Of a DNA stretch of 64,000 bases, positions 28,723 through 38,189 are shown one piece after another (the first letter of the stretch is position 1; each line of letters starts with the position of its first letter). Origin of the DNA: CAWHQZ01 sp963831645 (GTDB lineage Bacteria > Pseudomonadota > Alphaproteobacteria > Rhizobiales > Aestuariivirgaceae); assembly GCA_963831645.1 (NCBI GenBank), contig CAWHQZ010000028.1, positions 248,001 to 312,000 of the forward strand, in the 5' to 3' direction. The notes beneath the pieces were generated by a model that did no database searches, was not told the origin of the DNA, and saw only the letters and a list, made by a program, of their open reading frames with translations. Position numbers and translations under genes: made by a program.

Positions 28723-29922
28723 CTAGAAATCCCCGGGGGGTGTCGCGCGCCGACGCGGCGGACTGAAGAAGGGCCGGTCGGCAACCCGCGCCCTGGCCAT
28801 CAGCTTGTGATACTGCAGTTCGCGCGGCGCATAGATCTCTACCCACAGCTCGCCGCTGCTCTCAGCGTGAAAAGGGCGTTGCAGCGATGCCAGCGCCAGG
28901 TTCCGTTTGGTCGAAGGTGACCAGATCGCCGCCGTCACGTGTCCCACCTCGCGCCGCTTGTTGTGATAGACGAGCGAATTTTCCGCCGGCACGTTGCCGT
29001 CGATGTCGAGCCCGACCAGCGCCCATTTCGATGCGTCTTTGCTTTTCTCCTCGAGGAGGCGGCGGCGGCCGTTGAAATGCCCCTTCTCGAAATCGACCAT
29101 CCAGCCGAGACCGATCTCGAACGGCGAACGGCTGCGGTCCGCCCGCACCGCCTGTCCGGCTGCCACGAAATCCATGTTGGCGATGATGAATCCCGCCTCG
29201 ATGCGCGCCATGTTGAGCGCTGCGGTTCCAACCGCGCGCAGGCCGTATTCCCGGCCCGCCTCGAACAGCGCATCCCACAGGGCAAGCGCGCGGTCGGGTG
29301 TCGTCCACAATTCATAGCCCAGGTCGCCGGTGAAGCCCGTGCGCGAGACCGTGACCTCTCCCTCCTCCGGCAGCGGGATGCGCGTGTGCTTAAAGGGTTT
29401 CAGGCGGTCAACGCCGGCGAAGCCCGCCTTCCTGAGCACGGCGCACGAGCACGGCCCCTGGAGCGACAGAGCCGCAATCTCCTCGGTCACCTCGCGCACC
29501 GCCACGTCATAGCCGATGGCGCTGTCAAGAAACCACGGCAAGTGTCGTTCCTGGCAGCACAGCAGATAGTGGTCCTCGTGGCAAAACAGCGTGCCGTCGT
29601 CCAGCACCTTGCCTTCGTCGTCGCACCACGCGGTATAGTGGACCTTGCCAGGCATGAGGCGCGCCGCGTTGCGCAGGGTGAGCCGGTTCAGATACGCAGC
29701 GGCATCGCCGCCTTCGATGCGGTATTTCACCATCGGGGAGAGATCGTAGAGGCTCGCCTGGCTGCGGATGGCCGTGTACTCCATCGCGACATCCTCATAG
29801 GCCAGCACCGTCGTATAGCCTCCCCAAGGCCCCCAGCTGTTGAGCCGGTTGAGCGCCGCCGTCCGCGCATGGAAGGGCGAGGTCAGCAGCGGTGTGCGAA
29901 AGTGCAGTTTGGGATCGCTCAT
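28723..29922 (-). CDS. GcvT-like aminomethyltransferase / folate-binding protein
   Basis: A 399-residue protein of the glycine-cleavage T-protein / dimethylglycine-demethylase fold, which binds tetrahydrofolate and accepts one-carbon units. Family motifs: SLYDLSPMVKYRIEG, AAAYLNRL, the central FTGDLGYELW, GTAALNMARIEAG, and the C-terminal barrel with VGHVTAAIWSPS. It is not in a gcvTHP operon; it ends a leftward cluster behind two flavoproteins and an aminotransferase. This suggests one-carbon transfer from an N- or O-methylated substrate rather than glycine cleavage. ATG 29922 lies eight bases after the preceding stop. Confidence 0.85.
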   Translation of the reverse strand: MSDPKLHFRTPLLTSPFHARTAALNRLNSWGPWGGYTTVLAYEDVAMEYTAIRSQASLYDLSPMVKYRIEGGDAAAYLNRLTLRNAARLMPGKVHYTAWCDDEGKVLDDGTLFCHEDHYLLCCQERHLPWFLDSAIGYDVAVREVTEEIAALSLQGPCSCAVLRKAGFAGVDRLKPFKHTRIPLPEEGEVTVSRTGFTGDLGYELWTTPDRALALWDALFEAGREYGLRAVGTAALNMARIEAGFIIANMDFVAAGQAVRADRSRSPFEIGLGWMVDFEKGHFNGRRRLLEEKSKDASKWALVGLDIDGNVPAENSLVYHNKRREVGHVTAAIWSPSTKRNLALASLQRPFHAESSGELWVEIYAPRELQYHKLMARARVADRPFFSPPRRRATPPGDF

Positions 29923-29930
29923 GCGGGATA

Positions 29931-31492
29931 TCAGCCTGCCAGAATACGCCCTGCGGCGTTCCAGCCGGGTGCCCCCGACACCCCGCCGCCCGGATGCGAG
30001 CCGGCCCCGCACAGGTACAACCCGGGGAGCGGTGTGTCGTACTGCGCCGCCCCGATCACCGGGCGCAGGAAGAACATCCGTTCGACGGCAAGCTCGCCAT
30101 GGTGCCAGTTGCCGCCGATAAAACCGAAACGTTCCTCGAGGTCCTCCGGGGTGATGAGCTCGCTTGCGGTCACCAGGCTGCCGATGCCGGGCGCGTAGGC
30201 TTCGAGGACCTGAAGGGCGGCGTCCTGGAGCCGCCGCCGCCCTTGCTGCCAGCCGCCGCTGAGGCTGTACGGGAGCGTATTGCAGGATCGCCGACAGGAC
30301 ATGCCCGCCCCTGGGCGCGAGCGACGGGTCAGCGAGGCTCGGGATCACGATTTCCATCACCGGCGAGGCGGACAACTCGCCATACTTCGCCGGGTTGAAC
30401 GCTTCCTCGACGGCATCGACCGACGGCGCGACGACCAGCCGCGCGGAATGCGCCTCGGGAGCGAGGCCGCGGAATCTCGGCATGTCCGACAAGGCAAGGT
30501 GAAGTTTCGCGGCATTGCCGCGCGTGCGGATTGCCATGACCCGGCGCACGAATCCCGGTATCAAGATGCCTGGGGCCGACGAGGTCCAGAAAAGTGGTGC
30601 GTGGATTGATTGCCGAGACTACGGTCCGGGCGCCGATCTCCTCACCGCCGGCGAGGATCACTCCCGCCGCACGGTCCCCCGCCACGATGATGCTGGCAAC
30701 CCGCGCTCCCGTGCGCAGCTCGCCACCGTGGCTGGTGAGTGCCTTGCCCATGGCCTCGGCAACCGCACCCATGCCGCCCTTTGGCAGAGCGATTGCCCCC
30801 TGCCTGCCGAAAACACTCCCGGCCAGGCGGTAGTAGAGAGGAAGAAGCGAATTGGGGGATCGCGGTCCGAGATGTGATCCCAGCACTGCGTCGAAGGCGA
30901 GGAGGCCCTTGAGACGATCGTCGTTGAGCTCATCGTTTAGCAAATCCGCGACATTGATCAGCAGGAGGCGGAGAAACTCGCGCATCCGGCTCCGGCCGAG
31001 CCTCCGGATGCCGAGACCGAGACGAGCCAGCCCGAGCATGTCGCTGCGCGCGGCCGATCCAAGGCGCGGTGGAATGGTCTCCTTGAAAGGACCCAGCACT
31101 GCGGCGAACCGCAGGAGCTTGCTCCGGAGCTCCTGCCATGCCGCGGCCTCGGCGCGGTCGAGCGAAGCGCTCAGCGCCTCGCCGTAGCATCCTTCCAGCA
31201 CCAGGTGCTCGCCCGAACGCGTGAGCGCCACGGTCGGAAGATTGGCGGCCGCCAGGTCGAGACCGTGGCGCTTCAGTTCGAGCTCGCGTTCCACCCGTGA
31301 ATCGAAAACATAGAGCAGGTGGGCGACGCTGCTCGCTCGATAGCCGGGAGCGAATTCGCCCGTGACCGCTCCTCCGCCGATGTGTGCGGCCTGTTCAACG
31401 ACGACGACCCGCCTGCCTGCCTTTGCCAGCCGTGCGGCGGCGGCAAGGCCGTTCGTGCCCGCTCCGATGACCAGGACGTCAAAGAACGGCAT
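29931..31492 (-). CDS. phytoene-dehydrogenase-like FAD oxidoreductase (copy 1); frame broken twice
   Basis: An FAD-dependent amine-oxidase/CrtI-type oxidoreductase of about 520 residues. The N-terminal FAD site is VLVIGAGTNGLAAAARLAKAG; the C-terminus has the family pattern LYLCGAGSHPGGGVSGAPGWNAA. The frame changes near 30552-30557 (restored join: DTG then FVRRVMAIRT) and in the GGG run at 30271-30273 (restored join: QYAP then YSLSGGWQQG); each fits one surplus base. It starts 14 bases inside the end of the second flavoprotein, which it resembles throughout, so the two are probably paralogues. The substrate is unknown. Confidence 0.82.
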
Positions 31493-33095
31493 AGGGCTCG
31501 CTCATTGGCGCAGGCCTGGCAAGGTGGCGCAGGATTTCGGCCGCGGCGTTGCGGCCCGGCGCGCCCATTACGCCGCCGCCCGGGTGGGTGGACGATCCGC
31601 ACATCCACAGGCCCCTGATCGGAGAACGGTATTGCGCCGCACCGGGCACCGGGCGATTGAACAGGAGCTGGTCGAATGTCAGTTCGCCCTGGAAGATGTT
31701 TCCCTCGGTGAGACCCACCTCGGTCTCCAGCTCGCGCGGCGTGCGAACCTCGGCGTGGAGTATGAGGTCCCGGAATCCCGGCGCGTATTCGTCGATCTGA
31801 TCGATCACCGTAGCGCCGAATCCGTCGCGATCCTCGTCCGTCCACTCGCGGCCTTTTACCCTGGGCGGGCAATATTGAACGAACACGCTCATGAAGTGTT
31901 TGCCGGGCGGCGTCATCGTCGGATCGAGCAGGGTCGGGATCATGGTGTCGAGGATAGGATCGCGCGACCAGATGCCGGCCTTCCAGTCGTCGTAGGCGCG
32001 CTCCATGCGTTCGAGCAAGTCGCTGAAATGCAGGTCGCCGCGCAGCGACGGCGCATCCTCCGGCAGTGCGGAAAATTTCGGCAGCCGATCGAGAGCGAGA
32101 TTGACCTTGCCGGATGAGCCGCGGATCTTGAAGTTGCGTACGGCTTTGACGAAGGCAGGCGGCAATTCCTTTTCCTCTACGCAGCCGAGAAACGTGCGCT
32201 TGACGTCCAGGTTCGATACGACCAGCCGTCCGGCCACTTCCTCGCCGTCCTCCAGCGCGACGCCGGCAGTCTTGCCGCCCCGGATTAGGATGCGCTCGAC
32301 ACCCTTGCCGAGCCGGACCTCTCCGCCTACCGCTGCCAACGACTTCGCCATTGCCTGAGTAATGGCGCCCATGCCGCCCCGCGCAAAACCCCAGGCGCCG
32401 ACGTTGCCGTCAACCTCGCCCATGTAGTGATGCAGCAGCACATAGGCCGAGCCTGGCGACATGGGCCCGAGCGCCGTGCCGATGATCGCCGATACCGCCA
32501 GATAGGCCTTGATGCACGGCGTTTCGAAATATTCATCGAGGTAGTCGGCGATGCTCATCGTCCAAAAGCGGACGGTTTCGTGCATTTCCGCTTCGCTGAG
32601 GCTCCAGAATCTTCGACCGAGATAGAGCAGCTCATTGAGGTCGCGCGGCCTCGCTGAGGCGGGATCGGGCGGGGTGCGCAGCAGCAGCGGCCGGATAAAC
32701 CGGCAGTGGCGCAACACATCGCGCGCATAGCGGTCGTAGGCCTCCGCGTCGCGTTTGGAAAAACGTGCGAACTCGCGCCGGTTGGATTCGTGATTGCGAT
32801 AGGTCGCGAGGTAGCCGCCGTCCCGGGTAAATACGGCCCCTCCCTCATAGGGCAGGATCTGCAGCCCGTGCCGCGGCAGCTCGAGATCGCGCATGATCTC
32901 GGGCCGCAACAGCGAGGAAACATACGAGCAGTTGGAATAGGTGAAACCCGGATAGAGGGTGCGCGAGACCGCGGCGCCGCCGATCCATTCGTTCTTTTCC
33001 ACCACGACGACCTTGAGGCCGGCCCTGGCGAGGTAGCAGGCGGCGATGAGCCCGTTGTGGCCGGCGCCGACGATGATGGCGTCGTAGGTCTTCAT
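31479..33095 (-). CDS. phytoene-dehydrogenase-like FAD oxidoreductase (copy 2)
   Basis: A 538-residue intact member of the same family as its downstream neighbour: FAD-binding IVGAGHNGLIAACYLARAG, EKNEWIGGAAVSR, a GGMGAITQAMAKSL segment, and the C-terminal LWMCGSSTHPGGGVMGAPGRNAA. Such bacterial proteins are distinct from carotenoid desaturases, and no carotenoid gene lies near. The setting (aminotransferase, GcvT-like protein, SDR, importer) points to oxidation of a small imported molecule. It overlaps the next flavoprotein gene by 14 bases. Confidence 0.88.
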   Translation of the reverse strand: MKTYDAIIVGAGHNGLIAACYLARAGLKVVVVEKNEWIGGAAVSRTLYPGFTYSNCSYVSSLLRPEIMRDLELPRHGLQILPYEGGAVFTRDGGYLATYRNHESNRREFARFSKRDAEAYDRYARDVLRHCRFIRPLLLRTPPDPASARPRDLNELLYLGRRFWSLSEAEMHETVRFWTMSIADYLDEYFETPCIKAYLAVSAIIGTALGPMSPGSAYVLLHHYMGEVDGNVGAWGFARGGMGAITQAMAKSLAAVGGEVRLGKGVERILIRGGKTAGVALEDGEEVAGRLVVSNLDVKRTFLGCVEEKELPPAFVKAVRNFKIRGSSGKVNLALDRLPKFSALPEDAPSLRGDLHFSDLLERMERAYDDWKAGIWSRDPILDTMIPTLLDPTMTPPGKHFMSVFVQYCPPRVKGREWTDEDRDGFGATVIDQIDEYAPGFRDLILHAEVRTPRELETEVGLTEGNIFQGELTFDQLLFNRPVPGAAQYRSPIRGLWMCGSSTHPGGGVMGAPGRNAAAEILRHLARPAPMSEPYAVL

Positions 33096-33111
33096 CCTCG
33101 CCCGCGGGCAG

Positions 33112-34461
33112 CTAGGCGCTGGCTTCGCGACCGGATGCGAGCTGCTCCAGCGTAAGGTCGACGGCAGTTTCGACCGCCTTCAGCGTATCGTCGAGACAGG
33201 TCTGGTCGTGGGCCTCGCACATGAACCAGGGCTCACGCGAGTCCGGTTCGCAGATGATGCCAAGCTCGTGGAGATGCCGGGCCATGGTGTCGTAGAAGGT
33301 GTAGTCCGAGCGTTTCCAGTCGCGATAGTCGCTGGGCGGCGTTGCCGCGAAAAACAGGCCGAACATCGATGAGTGGCCGGCGAAGGAATGCACGATGCCG
33401 CGGGCGTCGAGGATTTTCCTGATCCCCGCCTTCAGCCGCTCGCCATAGGCGCTGAGCGTCTCGAGCGCCGGAGTTTCGTCGAGAATTTCCAGGCACTTTT
33501 CCGCCGCAGCGAGCGACACCGAATGGGCAGTGTAGGTGCCGCCGTGGGCCGCCCCGCCATAGCGGAAGGTGCGCATGATGTCCTCGCGGCCGGCGACCAC
33601 GGCAATCGGATAGCCGTTTGCCATCGCCTTGGCGAAGGTGCAGATATCGGGGGTGACGTCATATAGCGACTGCACCCCGCCGCGCGCCACCCGGAAGCCG
33701 GTCTTCACTTCATCGACGATGAGGACAGCGCCATGTTTGTGGCACAGGCGGCGCGCCAGGTGCACGAACTCGTGGGTTGCAGAAACGGCGCAGCAGTTGC
33801 CCATGATCGGCTCGATCAGCATGGCGCCGATGTCGTCGCCATGCCGGCGGAAGATGTCTTCGAGCCGTTGCGCGTCGTTCATCGGCGTGAGATGCACGAG
33901 ATCGCGCAGTCGCGTGGGAATGCCGCGCGAATAGGGAACGGTCGCCGGCTCGCTTCCGGATTTCGGATCCCAGGCGTCCATGTTGGCCATCCACATCGCG
34001 GCGTCGAACAGGCCGTGGTAGCCGCCTTCGATCAGCACGTAGCTGTCCCGTCCGGTCCAGGCGCGAGCGAGCCTCAACGCCGCCATCACCGCTTCCGTGC
34101 CGCTGTTGGCATAACGAACCAGCTCGGCCGCCGGAACCATCTTGGCGATGCGCTCGGCCACCACCAGCTCGCGTTCGGTGGCGAGCGCAAACACCCCACC
34201 CACTTCCATGCCGCGGCGCGCCGCCGTATCGACTCGCTTGTCGGCATAGCCGAGGATCGCCGGCCCGTATCCGAGCCGGTAGTCGACGTAGCAGTTGCCG
34301 TCGATGTCCCAGGTGCGCCCACCCTTGCCATGATGCACGTAGATCGTGCGATCCTCGCCCCAATAACGGAAGGTGGACGCAACACCAAGCGGTAACCGCT
34401 TGATTGCCTTGCGAAAATGCCCGTTCGACCGGCTGATGTCGCGACGGCTATGCTTGCTCAT
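33112..34461 (-). CDS. class III PLP aminotransferase (glutamate-1-semialdehyde-mutase-like)
   Basis: A 449-residue fold-type I aminotransferase. Visible: YANSGTEAVMAALRLAR for the phosphate loop, GGYHGLFDA, VLIVDEVKTGFR with the PLP-binding Asp, and the Schiff-base Lys in FAKAMANGYP. It resembles glutamate-1-semialdehyde aminomutase and omega-aminotransferases; the neighbourhood argues against haem synthesis and for catabolism of an amine. ATG 34461 (SKHSRRDISRSN) is preferred over the longer frame because the upstream part crosses an operator-like palindrome. Confidence 0.87.
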   Translation of the reverse strand: MSKHSRRDISRSNGHFRKAIKRLPLGVASTFRYWGEDRTIYVHHGKGGRTWDIDGNCYVDYRLGYGPAILGYADKRVDTAARRGMEVGGVFALATERELVVAERIAKMVPAAELVRYANSGTEAVMAALRLARAWTGRDSYVLIEGGYHGLFDAAMWMANMDAWDPKSGSEPATVPYSRGIPTRLRDLVHLTPMNDAQRLEDIFRRHGDDIGAMLIEPIMGNCCAVSATHEFVHLARRLCHKHGAVLIVDEVKTGFRVARGGVQSLYDVTPDICTFAKAMANGYPIAVVAGREDIMRTFRYGGAAHGGTYTAHSVSLAAAEKCLEILDETPALETLSAYGERLKAGIRKILDARGIVHSFAGHSSMFGLFFAATPPSDYRDWKRSDYTFYDTMARHLHELGIICEPDSREPWFMCEAHDQTCLDDTLKAVETAVDLTLEQLASGREASA

Positions 34462-34495
34462 GACGGACTCCCGGCTGCCTGACTGGCCAATACTA

Positions 34496-34513
34496 ATTGA
34501 ACGTTCATTCAAT
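34496..34513. promoter_or_regulatory. operator-like inverted repeat upstream of the aminotransferase
   Basis: ATTGAACGTTCATTCAAT: the core TGAACGTTCA is a perfect palindrome and the outer ATTGAA/TTCAAT arms also pair. It lies 35 bases before the aminotransferase start and about 80 bases after the end of the SDR frame, so it could control the leftward five-gene set. This form is common for TetR-family sites; no regulator gene is visible nearby. Confidence 0.5.
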
Positions 34514-34594
34514 ATGGCGGGGGCCACACTCCCTTGTCAATCGCCGACACGGGAGGCCAGCGCACCGCATCTTCCGCCCCGAGACAGGTTGCGC

Positions 34595-36136
34595 CTACCA
34601 GGGAAACTCGCCGCGATCGATGCCCAGGGACTGGCCGGTGATGTTGGCGGCAAGCTGCGAGGCGAGGAACAAATAAGGCCCCGCCACATCGTCCGGCTCC
34701 ATCAGGCCGGGCAGAATCTGGGCGCCGGTGATCGCCCGCAGCAGTTCCTGTTCGGGCCTGCCCGAACGCTCCGACATGCGCCTCAGCGACAGCATGGAGG
34801 CTTGCGTCCTGACCCACCCCGGACACACCGCGTTGACCCGAATGCCCTTCGGTCCGAGCTCCTTGGCCCACGTCTTGGTAAGACCGACCGTCGCATGCTT
34901 CGAGGCAACATAGGCCGAAAAGCAGGCCTCGCTCGAACGGCTCCACAAGGAAGCCGTATTGATGATCGCCGAGCCGCTGGGCATGTTGGCGACGGCCGCC
35001 CGGGTCACCAGATAGGTACCGACGATGTTGATTTCGACGATGCGCTGGAACAGCGCCGCCATTTGTGCGCTGCCGTCGTCGAGCGGCGTCATGCGTTCAA
35101 GCCCGGCATTGTTGACGAGCACATCGATGCTCCCCACCGCTTCGATCGCCCGCCCGACCGCCGGAGCATCGGTGATATCCGCGACATGACCCGCGGCGCC
35201 CAGGGCCTCGGCTTCCGCCATGACCGGCTCATCGTCGGCCAGCAGGTGCAGCCTGGCGCCGGCTTTGGCGAAACCGCGCGCCACGCCGAGGCCGATCCCC
35301 CGGCTTGCCCCGGTGATCAGCACGGTCCTTCCCTCCAGTTCGAGCCCGCTCATTGCATGCGAACCTCCCGCCTCCCGGCGCACAAGCCGTAACACCTCGT
35401 TGCGCAACTCGAAGAATCTCTTGGTTTCACGAAGCGCCAGCGCCCGAACGTCACCGAATTCACCTTTGACGTCCACGCTGGCGATCTGGCGCGCCGGCCG
35501 GCGCGAAAATACGATCAGCCGGTCGGCGAGGAACAACGCTTCTTCGACGTCGTGAGTGACGAAGATGATCGTCTTGGCGTCCTCGCGATGAATGGTGCGC
35601 AGCTGCCCCTGCAGATGTTCGCGGGTCTGCGCATCGAGCGCTCCGAACGGCTCGTCCATGAGCAGGATTTCGGAACCTGCGGCCAGCGTACGGGCGATCG
35701 CTACCCGCTGCCGCATTCCTCCGGAAATGCGGCTTGGATAGGCGGAAGCGAATTCAACGAGCCCGACGAGCTCGAGATAATGTTCGACGCGGGCGCTTTT
35801 CTCCGCCTGCGAAAGATCATCCCGGTACCGCATGCCGAAACGGACGTTGTCGGCGACGGTGAGCCACGGAAACGACGAATATGACTGGAACACCATGCCG
35901 CGCCGCCGGTCGGGCGGCCCGACCGGTTTTGCTCCGAGCAGCACCGCTCCCGAGGTCGGCGTTTCGAGCCCACCGACCATGCGCATCAGGGTTGTCTTGC
36001 CGCAGCCGGAGGGGCCGAGGAAGACTACGAATTCGCTGCGTGCAACATCCAGTGTGAAACCTGCGATGACCTCGAGCAGCCCGGAGCTCGTTTCGAACGA
36101 CTTGGCAACCTTGTCGAAATACAGATAGGCCGCCAT
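34595..36136 (-). CDS. ABC importer ATPase read in frame into a short-chain dehydrogenase
   Basis: One open frame of 513 residues. Residues 1 to about 255 are a nitrate/taurine-type importer ATPase: Walker A GPSGCGKTT, signature ISGGMRQR, Walker B LLMDEPFGALD and H-loop VTHDVEEA. From about residue 262 it is a complete SDR: GASRGIG, NNAG, the Ser in NTASLWS, YVASK, and C-terminus GQSLGIDRGEFPW. The SDR's own ATG (35353) is followed by A, making an ATGA overlap typical of coupled genes. If one base were extra just upstream, the ATPase would end at that TGA. So this may be a true fusion or two genes joined by an indel. The start overlaps the permease stop by one base. Confidence 0.85.
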   Translation of the reverse strand: MAAYLYFDKVAKSFETSSGLLEVIAGFTLDVARSEFVVFLGPSGCGKTTLMRMVGGLETPTSGAVLLGAKPVGPPDRRRGMVFQSYSSFPWLTVADNVRFGMRYRDDLSQAEKSARVEHYLELVGLVEFASAYPSRISGGMRQRVAIARTLAAGSEILLMDEPFGALDAQTREHLQGQLRTIHREDAKTIIFVTHDVEEALFLADRLIVFSRRPARQIASVDVKGEFGDVRALALRETKRFFELRNEVLRLVRREAGGSHAMSGLELEGRTVLITGASRGIGLGVARGFAKAGARLHLLADDEPVMAEAEALGAAGHVADITDAPAVGRAIEAVGSIDVLVNNAGLERMTPLDDGSAQMAALFQRIVEINIVGTYLVTRAAVANMPSGSAIINTASLWSRSSEACFSAYVASKHATVGLTKTWAKELGPKGIRVNAVCPGWVRTQASMLSLRRMSERSGRPEQELLRAITGAQILPGLMEPDDVAGPYLFLASQLAANITGQSLGIDRGEFPW

Positions 36137-36918
36137 CACAGGTAGGCGAACCAGCGGCGGTGCAGCATGCGGATTGCCTGGTCGGTCAAGAGCCCGATGA
36201 CCCCGATTGCCACCACGCCCGCCATCACTTCCGGCGTCTTGACATATCGCCGTGCCGTCCAGATGACGAAGCCCAGGCCTCGGTCGGCGGCGACGATTTC
36301 GGCGATGATCAGGTAGGTCCAACACCAGCCCAGAGTGATCCGCAGGTTGTCGACGAGGCTCGGCAACATCGAGCGCAGCGAGACATCGGTGAGAATCTGT
36401 CGCGGCTTGGCCCCGAGGGTATAGGCTGTCTCGACGTACTCCTGCGGCACCCGGCGGGTGTCGTCGGCGACCAGCAGCACGAGCTGAAAGAAAGTCCCGA
36501 GCCACAGGAGGAAGATTTTGGTCGTTTCACCGACGCCGAACCAGATGATGCTCAAAGGCACCAGGGCCGGCACCGGCAGATAGCGGATGAAGTCGATGAC
36601 GGGTTCGAGTGTCGCGCCGACGATGCGATAGCTGCTCATCAGCATGCCGATGGGAATCGACATGAGCGCGGCCGCGAGGAACGCCCCCCACACGCGGAGC
36701 GTCGAAACCCATGCGTGCCACAGCAGGTGCTGGTTGACGAACATGTCCTGCGCCGCCAGCAGCACCGCCGACGGCGGCGGCAGGAACTGCCGGTTGGCGA
36801 GCCCCGTACGAGATGCGAACTCCCAGAAAGCGACAATCGCCAGCCCGGCGCCGAGTCCGACAGCGAGCTCGGCGGCGCGGTGACCCTGGCCGCGAAAGCG
36901 CAGCAGTTCCCTGAGCAC
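36136..36918 (-). CDS. ABC importer permease, SsuC/TauC/NrtB type
   Basis: A 260-residue inner-membrane permease with about six hydrophobic segments (for example GLAIVAFWEF, VWGAFLAAALMSIPIGML, IFLLWLGTFFQLVLLV). The cytoplasmic coupling loop is EYVETAYTLGAKPRQILTDVSL over several residues, containing the usual G-A-x-x-x-Q-x-x motif. It works with the ATPase encoded next and the binding protein encoded upstream. GTG start at 36918. Confidence 0.9.
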   Translation of the reverse strand: MLRELLRFRGQGHRAAELAVGLGAGLAIVAFWEFASRTGLANRQFLPPPSAVLLAAQDMFVNQHLLWHAWVSTLRVWGAFLAAALMSIPIGMLMSSYRIVGATLEPVIDFIRYLPVPALVPLSIIWFGVGETTKIFLLWLGTFFQLVLLVADDTRRVPQEYVETAYTLGAKPRQILTDVSLRSMLPSLVDNLRITLGWCWTYLIIAEIVAADRGLGFVIWTARRYVKTPEVMAGVVAIGVIGLLTDQAIRMLHRRWFAYL

Positions 36919-36991
36919 GTCGGCCCTACGCTATCGGAAAAAGCCTGCCCTCGACCGGATCGAGGGTGTGTACACTTCTCCCGAACATTCT

Positions 36992-37990
36992 CTAGCGGGT
37001 CTTGCCTTCGAACAGGTTCTGGATCACCGAATTGTCGATCTGCTGCGTGGCCACGAGGTGGTTGTCGGCTGCGCCATTCTCGAGGTTGAGCTGCATCACC
37101 GTATCGAAGATTTCGTGCAGCTTGCCCTTTCCGCCGGGCGGGCCGAGATAGGCGAGCGCATCCTCGTACGTCGTGTACACGACGCCGCCCGCCAGCATTT
37201 CTTCCACCTCCGGACCTTTGAGATTGAAGTTGGGCGCCACCAGCTCGGCGAATTTCTTCGGGTCCTTGTTGGCGAAGTCGACGGCTCGATAGACGCCGCG
37301 GAGGAACTTGCGGTACTTCTCCGGATTGGCGGCCAGCTCCTCGCGCCTGACCGCAATGATGTCGGTGATGATGCCGGGCGTGTCCTTTGAGGAAAAAAGT
37401 ACCTTGGAGTCTTGACGACCGGATATCTTGACCGCTTGCGACAGGTAGGGCTCGTAGGTGGCCACCGCGGCGATCGAGGGGTCGGCGAAGACCGCGACGG
37501 TGTCGGCCGTTGCGATGTCCTTCAGCTGCAGGTCCTTCAGCGTCAGGCCTGCTTCCTTGAGCTTGAGTTGCAGGATGAGCCGGGCCGGAATGTTGAGTTC
37601 GGCGGCAACCACCTTCCCCTTCAGGTCGGCTGCCGCGTTGATGGCGGCGTCGGCTACCACGCCGTCTCCGCCCAGCGATTGATCGATGGTGCCGATGATG
37701 ACGCCTGGGGTGTTCTCGTCGCGCGGTCGCCCCTGGTGTTCGCCCACCGTGCGCATGTCGGCATCTATGTCGCCGCGCGCCATAGCCGCCATCACGTTGG
37801 CCCGATCGTCCTCGAACTTGATGTCGACCTCCAGCCCCTCTTCCTTGAAGTAGCCGAGATCGCGCGCGGCATGCACCGGGGCGAAGCCTGGCCACGTCGG
37901 ACACAGGATACGGATCGTATCCTGGGCAAAGCCTGGTTGACCGCCCGCCGTTGCGGCCAGAAGAATAGCCGCCAACCACAAACGCTTCAT
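36992..37990 (-). CDS. NMT1/SsuA-type periplasmic substrate-binding protein
   Basis: A 332-residue binding protein with a clear signal peptide (KRLWLAAILLAATAGG, cleavage probably after GFA). The mature part starts with the family pattern TIRILCPTWPGFAPVHAARDLGYFKEEG, split over the usual first strand and helix. ATG 37990 is preferred because GGAGG sits five bases upstream. The family carries nitrate, sulfonates, pyrimidine precursors and other small anions or amines; the ligand is unknown. It is first in the leftward importer set. Confidence 0.88.
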   Translation of the reverse strand: MKRLWLAAILLAATAGGQPGFAQDTIRILCPTWPGFAPVHAARDLGYFKEEGLEVDIKFEDDRANVMAAMARGDIDADMRTVGEHQGRPRDENTPGVIIGTIDQSLGGDGVVADAAINAAADLKGKVVAAELNIPARLILQLKLKEAGLTLKDLQLKDIATADTVAVFADPSIAAVATYEPYLSQAVKISGRQDSKVLFSSKDTPGIITDIIAVRREELAANPEKYRKFLRGVYRAVDFANKDPKKFAELVAPNFNLKGPEVEEMLAGGVVYTTYEDALAYLGPPGGKGKLHEIFDTVMQLNLENGAADNHLVATQQIDNSVIQNLFEGKTR

Positions 37991-38189
37991 GCGCACCTCC
38001 CTTGCAGGATCGATTCCAAGCTACCCCGGTGCGCCGCGATCCCTGGCCGCCCGGTCGCCATACAATAGGTCGGCTGGAAAATTCGGCAACATCCGGCCTG
38101 AGCAGGTAACTGGGCGCAAGGCGGCCAGACTTCGCTTGCACTGCGGTCGAGGGGTTCTTAGTGGTGACGGTGGCAGGAAAGTCGGGACA

